A stretch of 64,000 nucleotides of DNA from Blastomyces gilchristii SLH14081 (Eukaryota > Ascomycota > Eurotiomycetes > Onygenales > Ajellomycetaceae). The DNA is taken from NCBI RefSeq assembly GCF_000003855.2, contig NW_003101679.1, positions 124,001 to 188,000 of the forward strand. The letters run 5' to 3'. The notes under the pieces were generated by a model. It worked only from the letters and a program-made list of their open reading frames with translations, ran no database searches and was not told where the DNA came from. The position numbers were made by a program, and so were the translations under genes. Below are positions 12,301 through 23,970 of the stretch, one piece after another; the first letter of the stretch is position 1; each line of letters opens with the position of its first letter.

Positions 12301-13480
12301 ATTATTCTATCTGTTGTATGAATTGTATTCACATATCTCAGAGAATGCTTCAAAAAAGATGAAAGAGAGAACAGCAGTTGTGAATACAGCAGGAATAACA
12401 GTTACAGATGCAACAGTTGCAGATGTGAAACCAATATTGAAAGAGATCAGTCACACACATATAAAAGCTAATGAGTTACTTCTGAACTGAGTAATTCAAT
12501 TGAAAAGAATACAAGACTCACTAGTTAAGAAATTAAGTCTTAAGATGAGAATATAAGTTCTTATATGTAATAAGAGTTCTGAGAAGTTTCAATGTAGATA
12601 ATTTGAGTTATATAAAATACTCAAATCAAATTCTCTGAGAATATACACATTGAAAGAATCAGAGAGACAGATCTTATATAACTTAATAAATAATTCATAT
12701 CTTATAAAGATAAAAATGCAAGATCTGAGTGAATTATAAGTATTCACAGCACTATCATCAGTGTTGAAAAAGAAGAGACTTATAATTGAAAAGTCTTGTG
12801 AAGTAAGAGAAATCATAGATACTTATAAATCAGATAATCTCACTTATTCTGATCTTTTCATAATTATAAGAAAAGAATGAAAAGCAATGAAGAAATCAGA
12901 TAAATATCACACTTTAATAAGTAATAAGACTGTAGCTGATTGTATAATAATATTCTGCAGACAGTGAGTGCAACACAGTAAAAAACAGTCTCAGAGCAGC
13001 AGACTTATATATGAATCAGATTACAGAAGAAAAAGAAATTCAGAGTTGAATTTAACTGTTTATATCAGTTCAATCACAGATATAACAGAGAATGAAGTAT
13101 TTGAAACATCTGTAGATATGTGAGATTAAGTCATATTAATCTCTGAGAACACTCAGAGATCAGGTAAGATTAGTTTCAATAACCTGTTTACTGTAGTAGT
13201 CTGAGCAGGTGAAGAGAGACAGTATAATATATAAGACAGAATTATAAAAGATGAAAGCTGCTGAATCTAGTCACTGAATACTATACTATATAGAGATTGT
13301 ATAAGAGTAGTAACTAGCAGACAAAGAAAAAGTGTAAGAAAAGAAAAGAGATAATGAATTGATCATCAACTGTAAGAGTCAGCTGTAAAAGATAAATGTT
13401 ATTATACATACTTCATTCACTTTTATATATTACATATTTAATCTATTTTCAATGTCATGTCACCTGAAAAATGTCAAAAA
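9275..13480 (+). pseudogene. Gy1-A pol: protease, RT, RNase H, integrase
   Basis: This is the decayed polyprotein in the -1 frame. A protease with LADTEA (from DTG) lies at about 9505-9530. Reverse transcriptase runs from about 10150 to 10700, with FVKKTDE, INYQTLNK and YLNNILVF at about 10560. RNase H lies around 11000-11300, with IETDIS and YEKKLLVIKY. An integrase zinc-binding region lies around 11640-11790 (HKEFSH, then C..C), and its core at about 11940-12120 carries ATDWSVMKAV and LTDNSVNL. A further basic tail to about 13300 resembles the C-terminal part of integrase; I see no chromodomain. Stops are mostly TGA and TAA. Gy1-B is similar along the whole stretch. Confidence 0.85.
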
Positions 13481-13961
13481 CAAAGAAAATCTTAAGACTC
13501 AAGATCTGTAAGAGATTTGAGAGCTGTAAGCTACTCTTATAACAATGCTGTACATGTCTCTGATTTCTCTACTGCTCTGTGTATGACATTAATATCATTT
13601 ATTACAAGATTGACTGAAATGTCAATATAGAAATGTGTATGTATATGTATAGAAAAATTGAAGAAGAGTGCAGAATCTGCAGAATCAGAAGTCAAGACAG
13701 AGAGAATAGAGATGAAAGAAATGAAAGAAGAAGAAGATATAGAACTGAATAAATAATAGTAAGATTCATCTGAGATTAAATACTTATAATCTGATATGCA
13801 CATAATCTTTTCTAGAGAGAAGAAAGAGAAAGTGATGAGAGAAGCTTGAAGATAAAAGAGAGTAGTCTCAGCAGTGTGATCATCTTTGATTAAAATGATC
13901 TCTGATACTGAAGTAACTAAGAATTATTATTAGTATATAAAATCATAAAAACAGGGATAAT
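13455..13961 (+). pseudogene. Gy1-A post-pol open frame, unknown protein (interrupted)
   Basis: Downstream of pol both Gy1 copies share a sense-strand reading frame. It includes a short hydrophobic stretch and then a charged, coiled-coil-like stretch (KLKKSAESAE here, KLKKSTELAE in Gy1-B, followed by Glu/Lys-rich residues). Gln codons are turned into stops. It would sit where an envelope-like third gene sits in some gypsy elements, but I recognise no family. LINE-1 interrupts it at 13962; the sequence resumes at 21605. An antisense Ser/Thr-rich frame also covers it (13537-13803) and is probably a shadow. Confidence 0.4.
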
Positions 13962-14340
13962 ATTATTATTATTCTTCTGCTTCAATTATAGATGTATGCA
14001 GTCAGAGACTATGACATCTACCTGAGAACCTTTAGTTCTCAGAGTTTTTCCTATATCTATAGAGTCAACTATTATACACTTATCAATTTCAGATCTGCAA
14101 AATCAGAAAATTCCAGTCCAGAATACAAAAACTGTTTACAAATTGCAGTATTTCAACACCTATTAATACTTTGAAATCATTTGAAAATACCATGACAAAG
14201 GAAAAGAGAACATAGTCTTAAAGATAGACACATTAAATAGATAGATAGAAAAGAACAGAAAGAAACAAGTACAGTAAAGAGAGACTATAACAAAATAAAA
14301 TTATTAAAAGATAGTGTATAGCTGTTTTAACAGACTATAT
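13962..14340 (-). repeat. LINE-1 3' UTR with (AAT)n tail
   Basis: This is the untranslated region downstream of the ORF2 stop. Its last part ends ...TATAATTGAAGCAGAAGAATAATAAT on the minus strand. A 187-bp copy of just this end is inserted separately at 63622-63808. The terminal block TATAAT(T/G)GAAGAATAAT is also found at the 3' end of the SINE at 42129. This is probably the recognition end for the LINE reverse transcriptase. Confidence 0.8.
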
Positions 14341-17300
14341 CTAATCAATTTCCATCTCTTCATATTCAGATACTTCTGAGTTGAGCCATTTTCTTGTAGC
14401 TGCTTGAGTTTCTGATAGAAAGTCTATTAAGTATTTAAGTCCTATCTCAGTTGAGAATAAGAACCTCATATTTAATTGATTTAAATCATACTTCTTCTTT
14501 AATCTGACTCTGAGACTATTGTATAATGCACAATGCATTACAATATACTCAGGATTCTCATTTATATTGCAGAATGAGCACTCTGTTGAATCAAATCTAT
14601 CATCAAATCTTTGTATATAGAATTTGAAATAATCATGTCCTAGTTTTAGCTGAATTATGAATGAGAATATTTTCTTTTTGCATTTAATTGAACAAGATTT
14701 CCACTTTGATTTTATCTCAAATCTTGAATAATGTATACTCTTCTTTTGTTTCTGCCAGCTTTCATTCCACTTGTTTAAACATGATTCTTTTATCTTTCTC
14801 TTTATGAAAGACCAGAACACTGTTTTTTGAATAGATCTGCTTAATTCTGAACCCTTTTTTACAGCTGAATCAGTCAATTCATTGTCATGAATATTCATAT
14901 GAGCAGGAACTCAATGCAGATGAATTATCAGTTTAGATGTTCTTCTCTTTTGAATCTTCAAAACAGAGTTTAAAATCAGATCAAGATTCATTTGATCATT
15001 ATAAATCTGACTATTTCTAAGTCTTTTTAAAGCAGCTTGACTATCAGAGAATATTCATATCTCTTTCAAACTATTTCCTCTTTTATGAGATTTTATTTCA
15101 ATGAGTTTGAAAGCTTTCACTATTGCAAATAGTTCAGTATCAAAGACTTCAGATTCACAGCCTAAATTCCAGAAATCTGAGATAAAATTGATATTATCTT
15201 CAGTATAAGCAATGCCTGCATCTAATCTATTCAAATTCTCATTTTTTGAGTCATCTGAGTAAATCAGAATAGAGTCTTTTATATTGATTGTAGAGATCTT
15301 CTTCAAATGCTGTTCATATTCTCTCTCTTTAGATAGTTCACTTATTTGTAAGTCTATAAGAGATTTCAGCTTTTCTCTCCAGAGAGATATCTTCTCATGA
15401 TCAATTTTCTCAACATTTAATGAAGAAAATTGATTCTTAATAAGTGAACATAGTCTATACAGTTAAGAGGGCATTTTCTTTAAAGCATTATTCTCATTTC
15501 AATCAAGAAATCTATTCCAATTCAGTTCATTTCCTGAGTTAACTGATAGAAATGAAGAAGAGACTCTTTCTCTGATTATATGATTTGAGCTCATCTTTAT
15601 GACTCTCAGAGCATAGTTCATACAGGCCTTTTTAAATCAAATAGCAGGAGATGGAATTGAGGCTTCAATTTTCATTACTTTAATAGAAGATGATTTGAAT
15701 GCTTTCAGAATTCTTTACAAAGCTCTGTTTTGTAGACTTTGAAACAGTTCAGTGAAGTTATCTTGATTGTTTCATCAAACTTGAACTTCATAATCAGCTA
15801 CTGAGGTAATACAGGCTATGTATAACTGTCTCATAGCCTGAAAAGATAGACCTCTCTCTGTATTTGATAGTCTGATTATACTATTCAGTAGTCTCTCTGT
15901 CTTGATGATTCTTTGTTGAATATGATATTTAAAATTCAACTTGAAGTTTAACCATACTTCTAGTCATTTGACATTCAAACTGGGTTTAATCTCTTTATTC
16001 AGAAGAGTTAGACTTAGTTCTTTCTCATTAAATCTGACAAAAAAGTGAATTAACTCAGTTTTATTCATATCAAATTGAATTAGATTGATATCTGCTCTAA
16101 CAAAGATTTTCTTTACTGCTTTCTCAATCACTTCTAAATTCTCTTTGATTGTCTTTGAACTGTAGAGTAGATCAATATCATCTACATAACTTGAAGATCT
16201 CACTATTTTCATCTCTCTATTCTTGAATAAATATGCAGTGTATATTGCAAATAAAACAGATGAGATTGAAGATCCTTATGATACTTCTATTTTTATCTCA
16301 GTTTTATCTTGTTTTCTTTCATCAAAGAATAGTTGTATAATTCTTTTAGACATGAAACAATCAACTCATTTTATTAGAGAAAGTGGCAGTTTTAACATCT
16401 TCAAAGTTTGAATCATCTTAGACTTTGAAACATGATCAAATGCATCTTTTATGTCAATAAAAACTGCAGTTGAGACCAGGTCTTCATGCTTTGCTACTTG
16501 AACATCATGAATAACTGAGAGAACAGTGTCAATTGCAGAACATTGTTTTCTATCTCTCATTTATTCATTAAATAGAAGAGAATCACTAATAGAGCTTATA
16601 AAAGATAATCTAGTAGCTATTATCTTTTCTAGAACTTTTCTCAAACAGTTCAACAGAGATATTACTCTATATAATATAGAAACTGAAGCTTTTCTATTAG
16701 GTTTTACAAGAATTACTCCAGTAGCTTCTCTCCAGCATTCAGAATGATAACCATTTCTTAAGAGATTGAAAAAGAGCTCAAAATATTCATTCTTCAAGTA
16801 GAAATATATGTTTTGAATAATTAAATGATTGATTGAATCAGGCCCTGCAGCAGTTTTAATTGAACTTGAGAATATTGCTGACTATAGTTCATCATCTGTA
16901 AGCTCAGACCATTCCCAGTTATTTTCATCAATATATTCATGAAATGACATATTCTCCTCTTCTAAATGTGATGAGTTTTGAAAGAGAATTCTTATAAAAG
17001 CTTGACATTTTTTCTCAAAAGAGTTTACTGTATACAATTCATTCTGAAATTCATATTCTAAGATTGAAAGCTTTGCTACACTTCTTGTTTTAGTATAGTT
17101 GAAGACTTTAAAAACTTCTTTTTCTTATACTTCTTCAAGAAATTTGTTCCAGTCATCTGTTTTAGCTTTTTTAATATCTGAAAAATATTCATTTCAAATA
17201 GCTTTGAACTCTTCATCAGATATTAAGTTATTCTTTCACTCTCTCTTAGCAGTGACTAATTGCTTTCTTTTAGAAGTGATATTCTCATTTCATCAAGGTT

Positions 17301-18285
17301 TGAAAAACTCAGAAGACTTTTTCTTTGAAATATTTTCTTCAATACTTGTTAGAAGAATAGATGTAATTAGCTTTACTCTATTCTCAAGTATTTCATTTGA
17401 GATATCTTGACTTTGATTTCAATAAAGCTCACTCTGTCTTTCAGATTTCAGCTCTTTTACTCTTTCTTCAACTGCTTTTCAATCAGCTTTTTCAAAGTTA
17501 TACTGATTAGAGAGAAGAGGATTTTCACTTCTTTATTTTTCACTCAGTTCAATATCAAATTGAATGATCTCATGATCTGATTCTGAGATTTCATTTGAAT
17601 CAATAAATCAGTTTATAAGTCTTTTTTCAATTAGATTTTGTGATATGAAAGTTAAATCTATAATAGATTTCTGTTTCATGCCTTTTCTAAAGAATGTTTA
17701 TTGATCAGACTTGTTAACTAAATCTATTGAATGCTTAAAAGTTCATTCAATCAGTTTATCTGCTCTTACTGCTCTTGTGCACTCTGAGTTTCATCAGGAA
17801 TGATGTGTATTGAAGTCTTCTGCAATTATAGAGTTTTTTAAGAGAGTTATATTCAAAAATCCTCTATCAATTATTCAGATATTGTTGTTTTCTTTCAATG
17901 ACTTTTCATTATAGATATTTATAAGTTGAATAGTATCAAACTCATTCTCTTTATCTATAATATCACACACTAGAATATCAGAGTCAGATATGATATCAAA
18001 TCTCAAATTAAATTGATATCTTGATCTTTTTCTTCTATAGATCACTACTCTTGATTTTATCTCAGATTTTTAAGAAAGAAAGCAGTAATAGCTTGAATGA
18101 GAAATGATATACTTTTGCTCAGTATCAAAGTTTGATTCTTGAAGAAGTATAAAGTCAACTTTTTATTCAAATACAATCTGAAGACAAGAATAAATGCAAT
18201 TTGAGTTTCTATTCACATTATTTTGAATAAATGTGATTTTTGAAGAGTTTTTAAACTTTTTTTGTTGTTTTTGTTGTATATCCAT
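14341..18285 (-). pseudogene. LINE-1 ORF2: APE endonuclease, RT, RNase H, zinc knuckle
   Basis: This is a 1,314-codon reading frame with no frameshift, interrupted by TGA/TAA. The start is the ATG at 18285 (MDIQQKQQ), 27 nt after the ORF1 stop. The N-terminal endonuclease shows LLQES, AEDFNTHHSWW and SDHEIIQFDI (18230-17500). The RT shows AAGPDSINHL, FIDIKDAFDHVS and YVDD (about 16870-15950, YVDD near 16190). RNase H has all four acidic/His blocks: YSDDS, DTELFAIVKA, FSDSQAALK and HDNELTDSAVK (15260-14850). A C-terminal CX2C...HX4C motif lies near 14540-14590. The protein would nick target DNA, copy the RNA and degrade the RNA strand. Confidence 0.93.
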
Positions 18286-18314
18286 ACTAAGAGAGAGTAG
18301 AGATAGAGTAGAAT

Positions 18315-19934
18315 CTAATTTCTATCATCAGATAGTAGATTATAACTATTTTGAAAAGTAGGAATCTCAACTGCTTGCATTATATCTAGTTTATCATCAG
18401 AGTCATTTCTCAATTCTCTAATCTTAACAGAAGTTTGAGAATTCAAATTCTGTTTACACTTAGCTGAAGAGTTGAAGTTTGAAGATCTAGATAGTTGAGA
18501 ATTTCTTCTTTTTGAGCTTGCAGTTGTAGATTTACTAGCTTGACTTTTCTCTTCAGTTTTAGATTCACTTTGAGCTTCATCTTTTCTCCAGTTCTTCTGA
18601 GTTCTTGGAGCAAATACACATTCTTTTGAGCTAGATGTAAGTTTTTCTTTGCAATTGAAGCACTTAAGCAGAGTATATTAACATATTTCATCTCTTTTTA
18701 AGCATGTTTCACAATCATGCTCACTAGTTTTATGATCTCTAGCACAGAATGCACATTTTGAGTCTCTGAAACAAGAGATTGCAAAGTATTCATATCTTTG
18801 ACAGTTTAAACACTGTGTTTGAGCTTTGAGATTCATTCTTGAGTCTTTGTATTCATGAACTCTCATTTTCAAACCTGCTACTCTTACTTCAGAGATTCTT
18901 GATTGTTCAAGTGTCTTTGTATACACTAGAACAGAGACATTTCTTCTACTCTGTCTGAACTCAATTGAATTAAGTCATACAGGCTCTTTTCTCAGTTGAA
19001 TAGAATTGTATTCTTTCAATTCATTTTTAAGAAGTAGTATTTCTTTCTCACAGTCAAAGATTTCAACTGGGATATTATAAAGAATGAATTTATCTCACTT
19101 TTCATCTCTCTCAGATAGAATTATTGTGTTTAACAGAGATTTTACTGCTGACTTTCAGAGATTCTCATTCTGAATAAGGAATTCTGCACTGAATTCAGAC
19201 ATTGTGATCAGAATGATGAAGTTTTCAAAGAACAATGACTCAATTGAAGCTATAACTGATTTTTGAACTTCAATATCAGTCATTAACTGAGAAAAGAACT
19301 GCTGATTGATTTCATTTCTAATTCTGAAAATGAGGTTTGAGTTTAGCTTATTTCTCTGTAATATATTCTGATTTAAGACTTTGAGAATAAGTCTTCTATT
19401 TCTGAAGATTTGAAGATTTTTCTCTTTTTGCATTTTTTTCTTCACTCTTCTATCAATAGAAGTATGAGCAGTATTCTTCTCACTTTTCTCAGAATTTTGA
19501 GCAGGTTTTGAGATAGCAGATTTAGAGATAGCAGGTTTAGAGACAGCAGATTCAGCTGCTTGAGCATATGTTTTCTTCTGATTTAAAGAAGAAGAAGAAG
19601 AAGAAGTAGAAAAGAAAGAAGAGCAAACTGAAGAGTCAGTGATTGTATTAGAAATTTTCAAAGTTTTTTGAACTGTGTTTGAAATTTCAAGTTTGAACTT
19701 GATCACTTTCTGTAGTTGTCTAGCCTGAGTATGAAGAATTAACAGAACTTCTTCATTTATCTCACTCAGACACTGCTTTTCAAGAATTTTACTTTCTTTT
19801 TCAAGTTTCTGTATTTCAAGAACTTATTATTTCTCTATTTCTTCTTTCTTTCTTCTCTTCAGAATTTCAATCTCAGGAATAGCATTTGAGAAAGCATTCT
19901 TTTTCACATCAACTGAGTGTACTTTTGAACTCAT
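18315..19934 (-). pseudogene. LINE-1 ORF1: gag-like RNA-binding protein
   Basis: This is a 539-codon frame from ATG 19934 to TAG 18317-18315, with a few TAA/TAG/TGA interruptions and no frameshift. The N-terminal third is Lys/Glu/Gln-rich and likely coiled coil. A Ser-rich stretch (residues about 95-120) follows, then a basic stretch. A cluster of Cys-rich knuckles lies at about 18817-18620 (CX2C repeated three times, with one His changed to Tyr). The C-terminal region is Ser/Arg/Lys-rich. ORF1 proteins of this class bind LINE RNA and form particles. LINE-2 carries a homologous copy at 35863-37463. Confidence 0.9.
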
Positions 19935-21604
19935 TGTTCTTACTCAATGAAAAGTTAATCAGACTAATTCAATTGAGATATTTATTAAACTCTTTTGAAT
20001 TGAAAAGTTGATCAGACTGTTTCAATTAAGAGGTTTCTAAGTCTGTTTTCAATTGAAAAGTTGATCAGACTATTTCAAAAGAAGAATAACAGACTTTTGT
20101 GTATAAAACACCTGATTTTTTTCACACTAGTTCAGTAACTAGGTTAGATTTTTGAAGAGAATCTAATAAACTAAAATTGATTTTTAAGATAAATCAATAA
20201 AATCTTTACAATCTCTTTCTTGAGATACAGTGAGAAAAAGTATGATATCAATTGATAATAAATCAGATAATATGACAGTTTTTGAGAGAAAAACTGATAA
20301 AAAATAAATCAATTTTTTGCAGAGAAATTGATTAAAACTATTCAATTTTATTCTAAATTATCCAGTTCTTCTCACACAACAAGTGTGCAACTCAAATCAG
20401 TTAATAAAGAGTATAAAAAAGAATTAAGTATTAATGAAAGCTCTTCAGTCACTGAAAAAGTAATTCTTACTTAAAAGAATATGAAATTATGATAGAAAAT
20501 AACTCTATTTTTAATTCTTTGTAAGAATATTGTATAAAACTCAGAGAAAAACATCTTACTTTTTCAAGAGAAGTAAAAAACTATTTCTAAGATCTTTTTT
20601 TTTTTTGCATTAACTGCTACAGAAGAATGAGATAGAAACTGCTAAGATATGCACTACTGTATACTTTCTATCAAGACTTTCCCTCTTCAGAGTCTTGATA
20701 TTATAGAGAATATAAGTCTGTTTCTATATAATAATGTAAATATTGTCAGTGAGATGTAGAGAAACTGGTTATTTATATCTCAAAATAGAAGACTTTGTCA
20801 ATGATTATATCAATATAGAGTTAATTCTCAAATTCAATAGAAATCTAGTATTGCTGTTCTCAATTTCTTGCAGAATCTATTGAATATTGAGATATTAAAA
20901 CTAGATTTAATATATCACACTGTGCAGGGATCAAAGGCTCAGTCAGATCTTGAGATATACTGATTTTATAGTTGTTGTGTCTGCTAATTATGTATTGAGT
21001 ACAGTTGCTGAGGTATCTTTTTATACTTTTCTGTCAGGGATGGGCCAGATTGAGAGGGGTGGTATGAGGGTGAGACTTGGTGTTGATGTCTAGATACACT
21101 GAAGACAGACTGTGAAGATTGCACTTCAGAAGTGGCTGTTGATTATATGCTTGATATTATCACTGAGGTATCTTTTTGTATTTTTCTGCTGGGGATGGGC
21201 CAGATTAGGAAGGGCGGTATGAGGGTGAGACTTGGTGTTGGTGTTTTGAAACATCAAAGATGGACAGGGTTTTCACGGAGGTTGCTTCTCAGATATCTTC
21301 ACAACTACAGATCAGGGATCTTCCAAAATTGAGAAGATTGGTGCATATGGCTAGGTCTCTTCACCTTACAATTTGTATGGCAATTTGGCCCGGGGTTGTG
21401 GTGTGGTAGGGGAGAATGGGGGATAATCCCACACAGGAGTTTTCGAACGATGTCTGGTTCACATTTGGCTGGATAACTCCACCACCACACTCGGTATGCG
21501 GTCGGCGATGGGGTCAAAATGCTCGTATGATCGAGGGCTTTTCGATGAATCTATCGGCGGGTTCTTATTCGAAAAATCGAGCGAGTTCGTGGTGGAGCGG
21601 TTTT
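19935..21604 (-). repeat. LINE-1 5' UTR with two tandem monomers
   Basis: This is the untranslated leader of LINE-1. Its outer part (21305-21604) is GC- and CpG-rich, unlike the body. Two tandem units lie at about 20970-21300; the block GAGGTATCTTTTT recurs 155 bp apart (21010 and 21165), and GGGATGGGCCAGATT is repeated too. A T-rich segment follows down to ORF1. LINE-2 has the same organisation. No recognisable gene lies here. A 70-codon minus-strand frame at 21305-21517 falls in the GC-rich head and shows no known domain. Confidence 0.8.
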
Positions 21605-21764
21605 GATAATTATTTCATAGTTTATACTGAATGAACACTCACTGATCTTAGAATTGTCTATGTAATTACAACATGTATGAGACTTCTCAGAAAGAGAGAG
21701 AGAAACACAGAGAAATACAGAAAGCAGAATGCAGTATATAAATGACTCATTCTTATAATGATAT
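21605..21764 (+). mobile_element. Gy1-A internal piece between LINE-1 and Gy1-B
   Basis: This 160-bp stretch matches the Gy1-B sequence at about 23480-23360 read in reverse, including ACTGAATGAACACTCACTGATCTTAG-like and TGAGACTTCTCAG blocks. It rejoins the Gy1-A 3' region across LINE-1 and proves the nesting order. It ends at ATAT (21761-21764), the left target duplication of Gy1-B. Confidence 0.9.
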
Positions 21765-21939
21765 TGTGATTCAAAGGTTGCTTGCCAGCGTACGATTACA
21801 GGCGTACGCCGGCTCCTTATATATCATAATATCGTACGCTAAATTAATTAGTGGCCGCTATGGCCCCTCTTTACACTTGTAAGCAAGTTTGGAAGCGGCC
21901 GCGTTATTATCTGACAGTCGTACATTCTTCTGAACCACA
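21765..21939 (-). repeat. Gy1-B 3' LTR
   Basis: The 175-bp LTR reads TGTGGTTC to GAATCACA on the minus strand, with a TATATAAG motif at about 21816-21823. It is preceded on the element strand by the purine run TGAGAGAGGA (21940-21949), which fits a polypurine tract. It differs from the 5' LTR mainly by C/T and G/A transitions. Confidence 0.9.
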
Positions 21940-23970
21940 TCCTCTCTCACCAGATTCAGTCACACTCATATGACCATGACATCTGCCCTAGCTTCATGCG
22001 GATTAGTGTGCCACTAGTGTTCATGATCATGTGACCTATTCCTGATTTGACTAGCATTCTGTATACACTCTCATAAAGAAACTTTCACTATATTACATCA
22101 CTCATTCACTAACTTTTCTCATTCTTCAATCATCTTCTTCATTATCATCATCATTGAACATCATCATTATTTCATCTCAGATTACTATCTCTTCTTCTAT
22201 TCAATATCTTCTATTCATTTATCTATCACATTGTATATATTTCTAGTGATGATCTCTCATTTTCATAACAAGTGTTCTTATAGTGCTTATACTGAGCAGT
22301 TTATTAGCAGTAAGTATAATGTGTTATGAAATATGATCAGAACTTATTTATCTTCTAACAATTATCAGAACATACTATTATAAATGACACATCTTCTTCA
22401 TCTTCTTATATACTCTCAATCATTTTCTTCTCAGTGAGTTTCTGATCATGTTTTCTAGCATAATTTTATGTGAATGCAGATGCTGATATGTTGTTTTTAT
22501 TTATATAGAATCTTCATACATTGACAGATCTGTATCTGCTAATGATAGTGAACTCAATATTGAATCATTGATTGAGAACTTGAAGAACACAATAATAAAG
22601 AAATTGTTTATATTATGTATAACTGAGTCTTTCATATCTCTTTCTGCTCTCTCTATTTCTTTCTCTATCACTCTCTCTCAATCTTCTACACCTGTCTCTG
22701 TGTCTGGTTCTTCTGCTTCTATTATCTCTGTTCTCACAATTCTCACTTCTGCTACTTCTGGTTTTATCATCTCTGCTTTCATTATCAGCTCTTCCTGTTT
22801 CAAGAAGATATTATGTAGACTTAATGAATCATATTTCTCAGTGTGTACACTCTCACTCTTCTTATCAACTCTCAGAATAATTTATTGTATGAAGACTATA
22901 TATAACATAATAATCTGAAGCTCAGTTACAGACACTGATTATTATATTCATTTTAAATATTCATAATAAGATAATTGTTCATTTATATCAGAGAATCATT
23001 CTTTCTCTTAACAGTGTTAAGATTATAAGTCTTTTTCTTTTTCATCTTTTTCTTTCTGATACTGATTTTTCTGTTCTTAGAAAAAATTATTATGAGTTTT
23101 GCTGTGTATGAAGTCATGATATTTACAGATATCAAGAAGCTTTTCACAACTGTAAAGTTCAATATCATGAGAATATCTACTCTAATGAATTTCTTCAGAA
23201 TAATAGATTCATATCAGTCTATTCTCTAATGTCTGTTATCTAACTTCATGATACAGATGAAAGATATCTGTGTTTTCAGAAACAGAAATGCAGATGTCAT
23301 ACTCTTTTACATCTGCAGGTATGAGACTTGTACATCTTGTCTGAGATGTTATCATAGAAATGAGCTGTTCACATACTGTGTTCTGCTTTCTGCATTTTCT
23401 CATGTCTCTCTGTCTCTTTCTGAGAAGTCTCATGCATGTTATAATTATACATACAATTCTAAGATCAGTGAGTGTTCATTCAGTAATTGTTATCTCTGCT
23501 TTTACAGTTTTATACACTAACAATGATTCTTAGTTGCTCTGATGTCAGAGATCATTCTAATCAAAGATGATAACACTGCTGAGACTACTTTCTCTCACTC
23601 TTAAGCTTCTCTCATCACTTTCTCTTTCTTCTCTGTGAGAAAGGTTGTGTGCATATCAGATTATAAGTGTTTAATCTCAGATAACTTCTGCTGTCATTTA
23701 TCTGATTCTGTGTCTTCTTCTTCTTCTATTTCTTTCATCTTCATTCTCTCTGCTCTGACTTCTGGTTCTGCAAGTTCTGTGCTCTTCTTTAATTTTTCTA
23801 TGTGTACATGTATGCATTTCTATCTTAGCATTTCAGTCAATCTTGTGATAAATGATATTAATATTGTACACAGAGTGGTAGAGAAATCAGAGACATGTGT
23901 GATATTGTTACAAGAGCAGCTTACAGCTCTTGAATCTCTTACAGATCTTGAGTTTTGAGATTTTCTTTGT
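21940..23970 (-). pseudogene. Gy1-B post-pol region with decayed frames
   Basis: About 2 kb separates pol from the 3' LTR. On the element strand (minus), 23970-23400 reads as a charged frame homologous to 13455-13961 of Gy1-A, and another Arg/Glu-rich stretch near 22800-22600 matches 30600-30760. On the plus strand, Ser/Thr-rich open frames at 23635-23958 and 22568-22918 have homologues in the same antisense position in Gy1-A. I cannot decide from sequence alone which strand was coding. No known domain is visible, so treat this as an uncharacterised third-gene region. Confidence 0.4.

Larger units (their letters stand above)
13962..21604 (-). mobile_element. LINE-1: complete two-ORF non-LTR retrotransposon
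   Basis: This is a 7.6-kb LINE, inserted in Gy1-A on the minus strand. In element order it has a 1.67-kb 5' UTR with tandem units (21604-19935), ORF1 (19934-18315), a 27-bp gap, ORF2 (18285-14341), and a 3' UTR ending in an (AAT)n tail at 13962. A duplication GATAAT(T) flanks it (13956-13961 and 21605-21610), although the AT-rich tail makes the exact edge uncertain. Gy1-B shows the empty site. Both ORFs are free of frameshifts, and only point-mutation stops disrupt them. Three nested CCHC knuckles in ORF1 and an APE-RT-RNase H ORF2 are typical of fungal Tad/I-like LINEs. Confidence 0.93.
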
